A stretch of 64,000 bases of DNA from Cristatella mucedo. Its lineage: Eukaryota; Bryozoa; Phylactolaemata; Cristatellidae. Below the pieces are notes generated by a model that saw nothing but the letters and a program-made list of their open reading frames with translations, was not told where the DNA came from and searched no databases. Location of the stretch: assembly GCA_009760855.2 (NCBI GenBank), contig WPIO01000004.1, positions 5,650,501 to 5,714,500 of the forward strand, in the 5' to 3' direction. This document shows, one piece after another, positions 11,571 through 51,180 of the stretch; the stretch's first letter is position 1, and each line of letters starts with the position of its first letter. The position numbers and the translations under genes were made by a program.

Positions 11571-11860
11571 AACGTCCATTTCTTACGCAACTATAACTAC
11601 TCTCCTGCTGCCGACTATGGCGCATCCTTTTCAGCGGTCCTGAGCTGCTACTTTCATGCTACTCACTACCTCACTCTCCTGACTCTGCTATGCTTCCCAT
11701 GCTTTCTCTTTGTTGCGTGAGATGAAGTCTGTTGGCTACCGAATGCGTACCGAAAGCCGCTTAAGCTGTGAGTTCGCTATACAAAACTCTCCTGCGTAAC
11801 ACCCACATGGTCTTTATGACTTTGTGGAGTTACAGACGGAGATACATTACATTACAAGCA
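11570..11860 (+). mobile_element. Family B LINE 3' end (+)
   Basis: TTCTTACGCAACTATAACTA, GCTACTTTCATGCTACTCAC, TACCGAATGCGTACCGAAAG and GGAGATACATTACATTACA are nearly identical to the copies at 16.9 and 43.1 kb. Confidence 0.8.
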
Positions 11861-13040
11861 GGATTGTATTTGGAGTGGGCCTTTAGTATGATGCAACGAG
11901 CGGGAGTACATGGGTTTAGCAGTAGGTACCCACCCCGCTTTGTTAAAGTGACAGTATAACATTTTCATACCGCTCCTATGCAACTTACATTCTTCATAGT
12001 CACTTGAAATAGGCTGAAAGGGAAGCAAATAAATTGCAAAGCGATTACAAGTCATGCTCGGTCACGTGGGCACGGGCAGGCACTCTGCTGTTTCTACATT
12101 CAGTCAAAAGACCATCAAGCGGAATTGTAATTTTTCAACACTTGGCAGCCGACCTTACAACTTTGAGGTTTTGAATTGGTCGCCGTACACTGTGCGTCGT
12201 TGTAAGTCAGCGTAGGTTACCGTAAGTTCAAGGCGTGCTTCGGCGGCGCAAGGAAAAGAGACGGAGCTCTTCAGAGGACGGCTGCTTTCTTGCTAGGACT
12301 TGTCATCCTGCAGATCAACTCGCTTGCCGGCCCTAGGTCAGCCTCGATCGCACTCCACCACACCGGCGGCGAGGCACGAGCGAGGCGCACAATCGGTCGT
12401 CAAGGTGCCGGCGCCAGGGCAGCAGCACTAGCGGCGGCAAAAGAAAGCTGCCCACTACTGCCGCCAATGCCAAGCAGCGCCGACGCGCGAATGCATGTCA
12501 TGTGGATCAGCCTCTCGTTTTCCCTTCCGATCCTCTCTTTTCTCTTTCGACCGCTCGCTCTGAGCGGTAGGTGGAGCCCACGACACTGGCTTCCGGTGCT
12601 ACGCAGATGGCACTCGGCTCCGCTTGCGCGGACCTTGTCTCGAAGTCGGGGACCTGCTGCGTGTACATCGCGAGACCGGACGTTGTTTTCGACGAGTCGC
12701 TGCATTAAAATGCCAGCCAACCTTAAAATCGGCGCTGACAAGACTGCCCTTTCGCAAGCAGGGTAGTCTGGACGAGTCGAGAGAAACTACGATTGCAGCG
12801 TCGAGGCTTAATCGCACGCATCTGTAGGTCAAAATGACGGCACCAATAGGACTCTCGCTTCCGGCGTACGCGGCCTACGCACGTTAGCTCTTGAAGACGC
12901 CGTGACTTAGTTTTTCGTTATACCACTACGATATCTCTGGAGTTTTTAGCTGCTTAAAGTTCAAGCTTAAGGTTCATCAATATTCAGGTAGTTGTCTGCG
13001 TGCGTGTACGTGGGGCGCACACGCGAGCGTTTGTTTGCGT
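11860..13040. other. GC-rich intergenic sequence upstream of SEC24
   Basis: 12.2-12.85 kb is GC-rich with overlapping frames on both strands (158 codons at 12290-12766 +, 113 codons at 12400-12741 -) but no recognised domain. It could be a CpG island of an unseen gene or transposon debris. Confidence 0.35.
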
Positions 13041-13044
13041 ATGA

Positions 13045-13332
13045 AACTTAAAAACATACCTATTTAGGACAGCATTTAGTGGGTCCTTGTGATTCGTCCT
13101 CGATGTGCTTATGCGTGCTGACACTGTTCATGCTGCCACTAACCACATTTGCATGCTGACCCAGTGCATGTAACCCCTAACCATGTTATTCATTTTGTTT
13201 GTTTTTCAAGCATGATTTTACTTACTATTCTATTGCGTATCACTTTGCAGCAAATGTAAAGCGCCTAGAAAGAGATTAAGTTCTCTGAGGGCGCTTTATC
13301 AAGTGCAATATTATTATTATTATTATTATTAT
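13045..13332 (+). mobile_element. LINE 3' UTR and tail (+), upstream of SEC24
   Basis: ACAGCATTTAGTGGGTCC, CTGACACTGTTCATGCTGCC, the AAATGTAAAGCGCCTAG box and (ATT)n match family A. It is followed immediately by a long (CT)n array. Confidence 0.75.
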
Positions 13333-13375
13333 TCTCCTGCACAGGCATCTGAGATTTACCGCCTCCTCTCTCACT

Positions 13376-13441
13376 CTTTCATTTTCTCTCTCTCTCACCC
13401 CCTCTCCCATTCTCTCTCATTCTCTCTCTCTCTCTCTTTCA

Positions 13442-13500
<59 letters not shown>
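13376..13500. repeat. (CT)n microsatellite upstream of SEC24
   Basis: An imperfect then perfect CT array directly follows the (ATT)n LINE tail. Confidence 0.95.
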
Positions 13501-13502
<2 letters not shown>

Positions 13503-13739
13503 GGTAAGCACACATATGTGCCGCACGAAGGCGACTGCATTTCGAGTGAGATCCATTTTACAGCGCTTGATTGTAAAAAGAGCGTCACACTACACAGGCG
13601 TCGCTGTCACATCTTGTACCGCTCACCCACCCGTCTACCAACAACTTCACGAAAGTGAAAGCACGGACGCCTCCGGAGCCAGCTGGGCGGATATGTACGT
13701 AGGCGGACTGACTGCTTCAGCTCACCTCCGGCGGCCATT

Positions 13740-14623
13740 TAACTAACCCCTACCCAGAATGCACTCGACGCATCCGCTAAACTTACGTGGCAGACGCATG
13801 CGTAGACCGCCGCACGTAGTCTGAGCTGGCGGCGTCTCCCCGGCTCGAGCTCGGTAAGCACGACTCCTCTGATCCGGTGTGCTGTTGGCGATCGCGGCGC
13901 TGCTTGTGCGTTTGAGCGGTAGCTTTGGCAGCGTAGCGCGGTACAAGAGCAGCGTTAGGAACCAATCGTCTTCGCAGCGGTCGTATGCTTCTGCTCGTCC
14001 CGCTGACGCAGCGTATGGTAGGTTGGTATCTCGTTACTGGGTGTGAGGTCGATATGTCGCCGCGCAGCGTCGATTGCGGCAAAGAGCTGAGCGACTGTTT
14101 GCTAGTTTATCAGCGCTCATTTCATTTCCTAGGCATGGCGCAATCGGGGGGCGCGACCGTATTTACGTTTTTCGTCCGTAAGCGGCACCCACCCACCCGC
14201 CCATACGCCCGCCCCACCAGTGCCGCGGGCCCGCTCGCCGTTACGTGGTTCTGCGTGTATAACATCGCTTGATTTCGACACCGGCAAAGGTCACTTTTTT
14301 TCTTCCGGATACCCTCTCGTCGGAACGGAACCGGCTGTGAGCTCGCGTTCGCGGCGACTCAGTGGTAGCCGGAAGCGGTTCCCGATCCGTTCGCTCCTGT
14401 GCGTCGCACGAGTCGTCGGGCCTGCGCGCGCCGCAGTTCAAGCAGCTAGCGCGCGCGGGGGCGGTATTTCTAATTACTGCTTTACAGCGCCCGGTGGCTA
14501 GCGTGGCTGGATTGACTGCGTCGTGGCGGCGCGTAGTGAGAGGCTCCGTCGGCGACATGCGGGCTCGCTAGCGCTAGCTCGGCGGCGGCTCTTTGCAGGT
14601 TCAGTGCGTCGTCTGCCGGCAGC
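13740..14623 (+). promoter_or_regulatory. CpG-rich promoter and 5' UTR of SEC24
   Basis: About 0.9 kb directly upstream of the SEC24 ATG is visibly GC- and CpG-rich and dense in CGCG and GGCGGC, unlike the flanks. No TATA box is placed convincingly. ETS-like CCGGAAG occurs at 14369-14375, and a reverse-strand ATCCGGAAGA at 14301-14310. This is the layout of a housekeeping promoter. It could also serve a divergent transcript, but I see no convincing gene on the - strand here. Confidence 0.55.
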
Positions 14624-41928
<27,305 letters not shown>

Positions 41929-42589
41929 GCTACCGGCGGCCACCGCTGCCACCGGATTAGCAGCAACGCGCACGGCTGTAGCACGGATTTTACTGGCATC
42001 GCGAGCCTGCAGGTTTCCTTCGTCAGTTTAACTTTGACCTTTCTGCATGCTGGCTTTGAGCAGCAGGACTGCGGTGCACGTACGTGTATGCAAAGAACGA
42101 CTGCAGGCCTGCAGACGTTATGAGGTAGACTCAGCTGAATTTACTACACGTGCATGTTTTGCTCGCAACATTTTCCCTTAATTTAAGGCAAATGCCATCG
42201 GCTTACCCGAGCTGACCACCGCGGCTGCTCCATGTTCAGCATGCTTTCGCGTTGATGCCATGCTCTGGAGAGAACAGCGACCAGGCGAATCGGTTCATGC
42301 GTTAGCCACTCGTGCAGGAAGCGTAGCCACCTTCGAATTAGCTTCTGGGATGCCTGCAGTGCATCCTAGCAATTGCAAAACACAGAAAGCATGGGTCTGC
42401 ATATTGGGCAGAGGTGCCAGTCGTTGGCAGAGCAACTAGGCAGACTGGCATGCTGCTTACCATACATCTGTATACATCGATCTAGCTTGCAATACAAGCT
42501 TTACAGAAAAGCAATGTGTTGTCCGTGCATGCATCGTTCAGAAGACTGCTTCTACAGCTAGCCATCACGTCCGATCCCTATCAAAGATT

Positions 42590-43300
42590 AGGAGCTGCCT
42601 TCCACAGTGGCTTGTAAAAAATTTAACTAGATCCTTAGTTCTGTGTCGGCTTGATTATTGTAATTCCCTTTTGGCTGGGCTACCAAAGAAAGCAACTAGG
42701 CCACTGCAGCTGACTATGAATATGACTGCAAGGGTAGTCTTCAAGTCCCAGACGTTTGAGCACGTGTCTCCTATGCTAAAAGAGCTAGGATGGATGCCAG
42801 TTGATCAACGGATACAGAGCAAAGTTCTTACGCTGACCCACAAGGCCCGCCACGGCTTGGCCCCTTCGTAGCTAGCGGAACTGCTGCACCAGTTCCAGCC
42901 TGTTCGCGCCCTCAGGTCCTGTGTGGATAATAAACTAGCTGTTCCATTCCTCCGCTTAAAGACCGTTGGCAACAGAAGCTTTAGCTCTGCAGGTCCTAGA
43001 CTGTGGAACTCGCTTCCACAATTCTTACGAAATGACAGCTACTCACTTGCTGCCGACTATGGCTCATCCTTTTCAGCGATCCTGAGCTGCTACTTCCATC
43101 CTACTCACTAGCTCAACTGCTCTCCTGACTCTGCTATGCTTCCCACTTTCTCTTTGTTGTGTGAGACGAAGTCTGTTGGCTACCGAATGCGTACCGAAAG
43201 TCGCTTAGGCTGTGAATGGGCTATACAAAACTCTCCTGTGTAACACCCACATTGTCTTTATGACTTTGTGGAGTTATAGATGGAGATACATTACATCATT
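42590..43300 (+). mobile_element. Second LINE family (B), RT C-terminus and 3' end (+)
   Basis: The + strand encodes LVLCRLDYCNSLLAGLPKK, FEHVSPMLKELGWMPVDQRI, SKVLTLTHKARHGLAPS, RSFSSAGPRLWNSLPQFLRN and SCYFHPTH. A 3' UTR follows with GTCTGTTGGCTACCGAATGC and CTATACAAAACTCTCCTGTG, ending in GGAGATACATTACAT. It is a CR1/L2-type RT end with a tail unlike family A. One stop lies after LAPS. It sits downstream of SEC24. Confidence 0.8.
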
Positions 43301-43539
43301 GCTCACTTATGGCTGTTGTGCATGCATGCTTGCTTGCCCGAGGCAGTGTCGACAACTTTTGTGAGGCTCCCAGCATACAGTTGTTGAAAGTTCGTGACTT
43401 TGCAATTTCACAGGCAAGATACGGCTACACATTGGCCTGTGGGTAACTAATGTGAGAGCCTCGCGATTAAAGTTTTGAACTCGTCACTACCATTTGTGTT
43501 CTCCCACCTTGGATGAGCCACTGTCGACAGCAGGAGAGT

Positions 43540-43660
43540 AGCTGTAGTTTCGTTAGAATTGTGGAAGCGAGTTCCACAGTCTAGGACCTGCAGAGCTAAA
43601 GCTTCTGTCGCCAACGGTCTTTAAGCAGAGGAATGGGACAGAATATGAACATTGAAGTTG
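43540..43660 (-). mobile_element. Family B LINE coding fragment (-)
   Basis: GTTAGAATTGTGGAAGCGAG, CACAGTCTAGGACCTGCAG and TTCTGTCGCCAACGGTC are the reverse complement of the WNSLPQFLRN / SFSSAGPRL segment. It lies inverted about 240 bp from the + strand copy at 42.6-43.3 kb. Confidence 0.7.
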
Positions 43661-44169
43661 TCGTTGCGTCAGAAGGATATCCATAAGCGGGCGCCAGCTT
43701 TCAACATTTGTGCTACCACTAATAGATGGAAGGAATGGCCGAGCTAATGGGATTATCTGCCCCTGCCACTGCCAGGCTTAACACTTCCCTCCACAGCGAC
43801 GCTTTCTAACTACTCCCTGAAATTACGTCAGTCACCCGGTTTGACGACATTAAAAGAGGCTAAAAACCTGCATTGTTACCCACAGACCATGCTCACTCTG
43901 AGTGATTGTTCTTCGTGAGCTTGTGCGTTCCGAAACTGGTATACAAAACTATGTCATAACTAATGGCAATAGCGATATGCTTTTTTGTATATCGCCCATC
44001 TAACGTGTCTATTTGCATCGTGTTTTGAGTACTTGTACATAATTTTGCGCCCCTACTGCCTTTGCGTGTGCTTTTGCATGGTTGTTTAAGCACGACACTT
44101 GGTTGCTTTTGCCAGTTTGCCTAAGCAGGACGCCTCGCTTGTCATTAGGTACCTGAATACAGGTTTCGT

Positions 44170-46585
44170 TCTCTTAATGTGTCATTAGCCTCAGGTCATG
44201 TCCCAGCACCTTTCAAAAAAGCTGTAGTCAGGCCACTTCTCAAGAAATCGTCACTAGACCAAGAAAACTTGAGCAACTACCGCCCTGTCTCCCTTCTACC
44301 ATTCCTATAAAAGACACTGGAACAGGTCTTGGCGAACCAGCTGAACTCATATACCGAAACCTCACACCTTGCTAGTAAGTTCCAGTCTGGCTTTAGAGCT
44401 AATCACTCCACAGAGTCAGCATTGCTTAGGGTATACAACGACCTACTTAGGAATGCAGACATGGGTAGAGAGTCTCTGCTTGTTTTGCTCGATCTTTCGG
44501 CAGCTTTTGATACCATCGATCACAAAGTTCTTCTAGAGCGCCTCTCATCTCGCCTGGGCATCACTGGCACTGCTCTGCAGTGGTTCAGGTCCTATCTCTG
44601 TGGGAGACTCCAGAGTATTGACGTGAATGGACAGAGATCATCCGAGGTACCTTTGAAATATAGAGTACCTCAGGGCTCCGTGCTTGGTCCGGTTCTTTTC
44701 ACGGTTTATACTCCCTCTTGCTGATGTGATTGCCAAGCACAATCTAGGCTTTCACTTCTATGTGGATGACACTCAGTTGTACCTTTGCTTTGATCCCTCC
44801 CAGCCTTCGAGCACCTCAAATTCTCTAAACTCACTAGCTGCATGCATTGATGACATCCGCACATGGATGGCAGCAAATTTTCTAAAACTTAACGATGATA
44901 AAACTAACTTACTAGTTATGGGCAAACCCAGTGTGATCCAGAGATTGGAAAGGCTGACTCTCAAAATTGGCTCTGCCAGCATATCTCTTGTCGAATCAGC
45001 TCGGAATCTAGGTGTCATATTCCAAAGCGACCTCTTGTTAGACGACCATATCAGCTCCACAGTCAAATCTGCCTATTTTGAGCTTCATAATATAGCTAAA
45101 ATTCGGTCTTGTTTAGATAAAGATACCACGTCCAAGTTGGTCCATGCATTCGTGACATCCCGTCTCGACTTCTGCAACTCACTGCTTACTGGCCTACTAG
45201 CATGTGCCATCAGGCGATTGCAGCTGGTGCAAAACTCTGCAGCTAGGCTTGTCTGTCGTAAGCGTCGCAGTTGCCACATTACTCCACTTCTTGCCGACCT
45301 GCACTGGCTACCAATCAAGCAACGGATTGACTTCAAGGTTTTGTCGCTCACTTTTAGGTCCCTTCATTCTTTGGCTCCAGCCTATCTGTCAGATACACTC
45401 TCCCATCAGGCCAAGCATCGTACCACCCGCTTTTCGGAATCCAACAGTCTACAAAAACCCGTACAAACCTCAAATCCTTTGGAGACCGTTCATTTAGTTC
45501 GTATGCTCCCAAAGCCTGGAACTGCCTCCCGACTTGCGTCAGAACATCCCCTGACCTGACCACATTTAAAAGGAATTTAAAAACACCTATTTATGACAGC
45601 ATTTAGTGGGTCCCTGTGATTCGTCCTTGATGTGCTTGTGGGTGCTGACACTGTGCATGCTGCCACTAACCACATTTGCATGCTGACCCTGTGCATGTCA
45701 CCCCTAACCATTTTATTCATTTTGTTTGTCTATGAAGCATGATTTTACTCACCATTTCAATTGCATTTCCCTTTGCAGCAAATGTGTAACCGAGTTCCAG
45801 GGGTCAGAGGCTAATTCCTGCAAAACCAGCCATACTCCAGCCACCCGGCTGCTCGCCATGCCGCCTAGCTAGGGTAAGACGAGCGGCAGTCAGGTTACAC
45901 CTCTTTATAATAACGCATGCGCCAACAACAACAGGGGAACTAAACAAGTCTACAGGGATGGTCCTATACACAGTACACTATGGGGGCGCAAGACGACGAA
46001 GTATGCACCAACCAAGGTGTCAGTTGGTCAGTCGGCTTCCGAAGTCCTGTCGTTGTACCGACTCCGAATCCAACAGTACGAGCGTACGCCGTTCAAAACC
46101 TGGCTGGCTGAGTAACTGCTTCGTTAGTCCGAGTCGACAAATACCACAGTCGTCAGCTTCCACCGAAAGACGCCAACACACGGGGTGGGGTCACGAACAT
46201 GCTACACGGGGAACGCGGAATATACAAGTCTCAACAACGAGGAAGCTATCCAGCTCCGCTCGGGCCTTGGGTACTCGTTCCCTTGCTTGCGTGGCAGCAT
46301 CGCTGGAGCACGCCTGCACGAATCCAGGTGCATAACTCGGCGAGACCGGGAGCCTCCAACAGCACGACTTACTTCGCCAACGCCTCCTACCCAAGAGCCT
46401 CGGTGACCTCACGTCACCACACATGCCGTAGGTCCGACCCCGGCCTGGCCGTTGACCCTAACCCTCATTATAGCCGCCCGGCCCCAGCCAACCGAACCCA
46501 GCCTGGTTACAAATGTAAAGCGCCTAGAGAGAGAGATTAAGTTCTCTGACGACGCGTTATCAAGTGCATTATTATTATTATTAAT
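44170..46585 (+). mobile_element. L2/CR1-like LINE, longest copy (family A), 5'-truncated, split by an LTR-like insertion
   Basis: The reverse transcriptase is readable from [13 protein letters not shown]-type sequence through ANHSTESALLRVYND, LLDLSAAFDTIDHKVLLERL, PQGSVLGPVLF and YVDDTQLY to the C-terminal RRSCHITPLLADLHWLPIKQ region. The catalytic motif reads YVDD instead of the usual YADD. A 2-nt deletion near 44711, relative to the older copy at about 6370, breaks the frame between GSVLGPVLF and the YVDD block, and another frame change lies near 45450. The 3' UTR (45560-45784) resumes after the insertion at 46512 with the AAATGTAAAGCGCC tail and (ATT)n. It is a dead copy and the best reference for this family. 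Confidence 0.85.
45785..46511. mobile_element. Solo-LTR-like insertion (about 727 bp) with TSD, inside the LINE 3' UTR
   Basis: The sequence begins TGTAACC and ends GGTTACA, so it has TG...CA termini with a 7-bp perfect inverted end. The host LINE 3' UTR is interrupted exactly at its GCAAATG|TAAAG motif, and AATG is duplicated at 45781-45784 and 46512-46515. A 4-5 bp target-site duplication with TG...CA ends and no coding capacity fits a solo LTR. A DNA transposon without long terminal inverted repeats is less likely. No second copy was found in this window. Confidence 0.65.
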
Positions 46586-46624
46586 GTGCAATTTAAAAAT
46601 AATTTTAATCTGCCAGCGGTTCTG

Positions 46625-46805
46625 TGGCTGGAGGCTCTCACCGTATACCTCGCCCTTGGGTCTTAGCCGAGGAGCTAAGGTGCTAGCTCTTCAGAGCGCG
46701 TCGGGGTCGTTGGTTCAAGTCGTGCAGTGCACGATTCTTTATTGCCCGCTACAAGCGACAGTAGCCCTAAAGGCTATTCTGCCGCTATATAAATGAGGCT
46801 GTTAA
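46625..46805 (+). mobile_element. tRNA-derived SINE, near complete
   Basis: The head carries a box A-like TTAGCCGAGGAGC and a box B-like GGTTCAAGTCG, followed by a body with TTTATTGCCCGCTACAAGCG and the tail CTGCCGCTATATAAATGAGG CTGTTAAATCAGCTAA. It is the best example of the SINE family in this window and sits just downstream of the LINE tail at 46585. Head and tail match the copies at 28.2, 19.3, 17.2, 21.8 and 57.7 kb. Confidence 0.65.
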
Positions 46806-46809
46806 ATCA

Positions 46810-48000
46810 GCTAAGTATGTTTTTCTATTTACCCGCTGTCGAGGACTTTAACGTTGACATAAAAACTTCGTGAAAAGCGACGTTCGACCCCAAAGGAGAG
46901 GTACACGCATTCGAAACTCTCCGCTTGGCGTGAAGAGATTCACTTCGAGAGTTTTTGCTTGCACCGACGCGAGTGCTGGTGCGGGCAGTTCCTGACATGA
47001 ATGGAGTCTCGCAGAAAGCTTTGTTGCGTCACTTGTAGTTTACATGGCTCTTTAATTGGTGTTTAGGCGGCCAATAGAGCGGCCCCAAATAGAGAGCCTG
47101 CCACGCCAGATAAGACTCTTGAGCGGATGCTGCTGTTAATGAGTCGCCACGCGAATACAGGTACTAAACGTCTAAGAAGCCAACTGGGTAAATGCAAAGA
47201 TCAAAATCGCAGAGAGTAGCAAGTATGCTTGCTGACTCAACTCGCTGCTGTTACTGTTCATGAAAATGCTGCAACTACTGGGGCGTGCAACTGGTAGCCA
47301 AAAGCTCGGATCCCAGCCCTGAGAGAAACCGGTTTAGTGCAATTCTCTTCTCCGCGTGCGTAGGTGATGGTCGTATCGCGAGGTACTGTACAAACTAATC
47401 AATGGTATCAGAGGCAACAGTAAAATGGATGACCCTACGAAACGTCGGTCTTCGAGACAGACGTGTCTCTTCACCGTCGGCACCTGTAGCCAACCGGCAG
47501 TGTACAAGTGGCAACTCGCTTGCCTTTCACTACCACTCATCTTATCGCAGCTTCAGCTAATGACCTTCCGCAGAATCTAAGCCTTGATCGACAGTGGGTG
47601 GGCCATGCCCCTGGTTTTTGATGCCGTACCAAAAACCTACAGCCATGTCCTATGGTCTGTGGTCCCAGAGAGCTTGGCCAATGCACAACTGGAAAGAGCC
47701 TATCATGCTGACCGAGCTGTTTTAGAAATCAAGATGCCGCCTTACAAGCGGACACGACATCGCTGTTTCACATAGCTATGTCTCTAGCGGCAGCACCTGT
47801 TATTCTTAAGTACAGACTTCTTGGAGCTACACTTTGACATTAATAGATCTTCTCAACATGCTGTTCGAGATGCGGCGTGGTGCATGCAGGATTGGGCATG
47901 CACGACTGGGCAGTCTCGAACGCTTAACCACTAGTAACATGCCAGCCTACGTTTGCTAAGCAAGTACGAAGCAGTGTACTGCTACGCCTCCCCCACCGGG
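46810..48000. other. No gene recognised
   Basis: Only frames below 70 codons. A 63-codon frame at 47584 is protein-like in places (PLVFDAVPKTYSH) but cannot be assigned. Confidence 0.4.
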
Positions 48001-48009
48001 CCAAGAATG

Positions 48010-48215
48010 CGTAAGCATTGTGGAAGCGAGTTCCACAGTCTAGGACCTGCAGAGCTAAAGCTTCTGTCACCAGCGGTCTTTAAGTGGAGGAATGGAATAG
48101 CTAATTTATTGTCCACACAGGAACTGAGGGCACAAACAGGCTGAAACGGGTGCCACAGTTCAGCTAGGTATGGAAGAGCCAAGCCGTGGTGGGCCTTGTG
48201 AGTTAAAGTTAGAAC
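48010..48215 (-). mobile_element. Family B LINE coding fragment (-)
   Basis: The - strand encodes LAELWHPFQPVCALSSCVDN, KLAIPFLHLKTAGDRSFSSA and GPRLWNSLPQCL. Only this C-terminal piece is present. Confidence 0.75.
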
Positions 48216-48480
48216 TTTGCTCAGTATTCTCGATAAGCAACAAGAATAACATGGTTAGGGGTGACATGTACAGGGTATTCCATTAATTCCCTTGCAGCAA
48301 ATATTGCTGACGTTTGCACTTGGATAGCAAAGACTTTCCCAAGATTGACTGACAAAGTGAAAAAGCAGCCTTCGAAATCGGCTCGGCCACCACATCTCAT
48401 GTAGCGTTTACACGCAATCTGGATGTTGTGTTTTAATTTAATATTTCAGTAGATAACTACCTCAGCTAATCATCGGTCAA
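48215..48480. mobile_element. LINE fragments in opposite orientations
   Basis: GATAAGCAACAAGAATAACATGGTTAGGGG (- strand 3' UTR piece, 48228-48275) is followed by a + strand coding remnant (48285-48480: AANIADVCTWIAK..FPRL) that corresponds to the TWMAANFLKLN segment. It is a rearranged junk junction. Confidence 0.45.
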
Positions 48481-49083
48481 GTGGGCCTACTTTTTTCAAA
48501 GTGAAATTGTAAATATTCGGGTCTACTTATACACAGGGATACCGCGGGACGACATCGACACCTCGAGTTGCTGAGGAGCATCGAGCATGCGGCGGCCGGT
48601 ATGCCGCTCTAATTTGGCCCAGGGATTACGCTGCTAGCTTTTATCGACTAAAGTGAATGTATTTGATAACCGAGGTCGTGGGGCTAGAGCCCTGCTGCAT
48701 ACAGCCTGCACGCGAAGCTCCTGGATAGAGATTAAGTTATCTTAGTGCGCTATTCAAATAAATTGGGTCTTTTAATTTCTTAGGCAACAATTAAGCTCTG
48801 CAATCGAGGAAGCCGCTCACACCATTTATATACACCAAGTTTTGGACGTAAAGCGAAAATGGCTGCACTGCGATTGGCTAGAAATTTACCTTAGCCGGGA
48901 TTGATATGCTAGGCAACTTAGGGGAGGGGCTATCACCGGCTAGAGTTGGTAGCTAATGGCCAAGCAATCGCCACACTCCTCTATCGCTCGGCCGTGTGTG
49001 AGGGAACTTGACTCAGTAGCCATCGAGCACTGGACGGAGACCCTACGAGGGATCAAACTACCTTAGCAGTCTCAATCTCTCGA

Positions 49084-49290
49084 GTGGTTGAAGGGCAGAC
49101 AGTGGCTCTCGGTAGTCCGGCACAAATACTTGCAATGGCGGCATCTGTGGAGACATCCATCCACCCCAAGCTGCCTCCAGCTGTTAGGCCGGTTCGGAAT
49201 GAACAATGGATCGGCTGTGCCAAAACAATGCATGCATGGAATATAAGGGCTGCGGTAGCACTACAGGGAAGTGGATGGAGAGGGCTTGAT
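49084..49290 (+). repeat. Dispersed repeat, copy 1 (+)
   Basis: The segment encoding SIHPKLPPAVRPVRNEQW and AKTMHAWNIRAA recurs on the - strand at 53100-53220. Nucleotide similarity includes AACAATGGATCGGCTGTGCC and CAATGCATGCATGGAAT. It is probably part of a longer transposon, class unknown. Confidence 0.55.
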
Positions 49291-49439
49291 CCTCGATGTC
49301 AGTTCTGTCTAGAGTGAGTAGACTGGGCTTGGCCGGGGTGGTTTCACTTAACAAAGTGCTTGATGTTGGAGCCAGGAGACTTGTGGCTCGCTAGCGCTGT
49401 CCAGCCGGACGACAGGTCGTGTGGAGAGCTGTCATAGCG

Positions 49440-49950
<511 letters not shown>

Positions 49951-50004
49951 TAAATTGGTGACCCTGACGTGACGTAAACTTCGCTCGAGCGAAAGCGGTG
50001 CGAC

Positions 50005-50380
50005 AAAGAAGATCGATGAACGAAGACCTACATATGTGTTGTGGATGAGACGACGACTTATGTATTGTACGCAGGCGGGCGTGCATACGTACTGATGTAG
50101 TAGCCGCCGCTCCTGAGCACGTAGAGTCGAGAGAGCAAGAGAGAGAAAGAAAGAGAGAGGTTGCAGCCTGCGTACAGGCTGACGCACAAGTAGGAAGTAG
50201 GTTGTTGTAGTGCTGATTGGGTCACACGACCCAGCAGGTCCTTTGCAGTTAAATCTCGCTTAATCATACTCCAGGTTGCAGTGCCTAACGAGCTGACTCG
50301 AAGCGAGCTGGTTGGTCGGGCGGAATAGTGAGTCCGACTGGGATTCGAATAACATTGCGGCAAAGTTCTTGCGATCGCAA
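50005..50380 (-). mobile_element. LTR-like repeat, copy 2 (-), convergent with copy 1
   Basis: Read on the - strand it gives CCGACCAACCAGCTCG, GATTAAGCGAGATTTAACTG, GCACTACAACAACCTACTTCC, a short CT-rich tract, CTCAGGAGCGGCGGCTACTAC and CTTTGTCGCACC. This is the same order as copy 1. The two copies point their 3' ends at each other across about 70 bp. Confidence 0.55.
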
Positions 50381-50479
50381 TACAGCTTTGTCTTATAAAG
50401 CCAAAATGAGACCGTTTTCCTACACCGTCAGAATCCTGCTTACCATTTGTCAGCTTTTGTCTGGATGAGTTTCCTCCTA

Positions 50480-51180
50480 ACAAGGGCCATCATCGGGTCA
50501 ACGTTTCCTGTGTGCCAGGAAGCAGCCTCCGTTTGCAGACCAAGGCAGCAGCGCACGACGGCAGTAAGAATCTGATGTCATAATTCCCTGACATGAATTT
50601 AAGGATTTTCCTTTTCAGTGGGCCTCAGACAGCCTCAGACAGCACAGTAGGAGCGAACTATGCCGCTTTGTGGAAATAAACGCACGAACTTAACGACTTG
50701 TATCGAGTTCTACAAAGCGACGCCCACAATCCTACTTTAAGCTTGGGCAAAATGAGGAATTAAGCAGTAAAAGCATCAAGTACTAATAAGCAAACAAATG
50801 TACAAGCAGAACAAGCACAGTCTAGCCTCTAGGATGCCCTCGGACAGGAGCAACCAGACAAAGGCACTGCCAGGTCACAGCTGACCATCGAAGGCCATCC
50901 ATGGCTAGAGTTTCTCAGGCACCGTAGTGTCGTAGCGATGACCTGGTCGGAACATCATGACCGAGAAATTCACGGCAAATACTTAATTTTCCATCTACAT
51001 TGGTCCATTGTAATAGTGCCATACGAGTGAGAACACACGAGCTTGGTCGAGACCACGTTTATTCAATCGCGGTCGGTACTGGGAGAGTCCGGTACAGCGG
51101 CTCTCCCGAAACCGGGCGTCACATAGCAATAGGATTGGCATGCCACATTTGTCGACAGTCCATGTATTTTTGTCATCCCG
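50480..51180. other. No gene recognised
   Basis: No open frame above 70 codons and no repeat family match seen. Confidence 0.4.
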
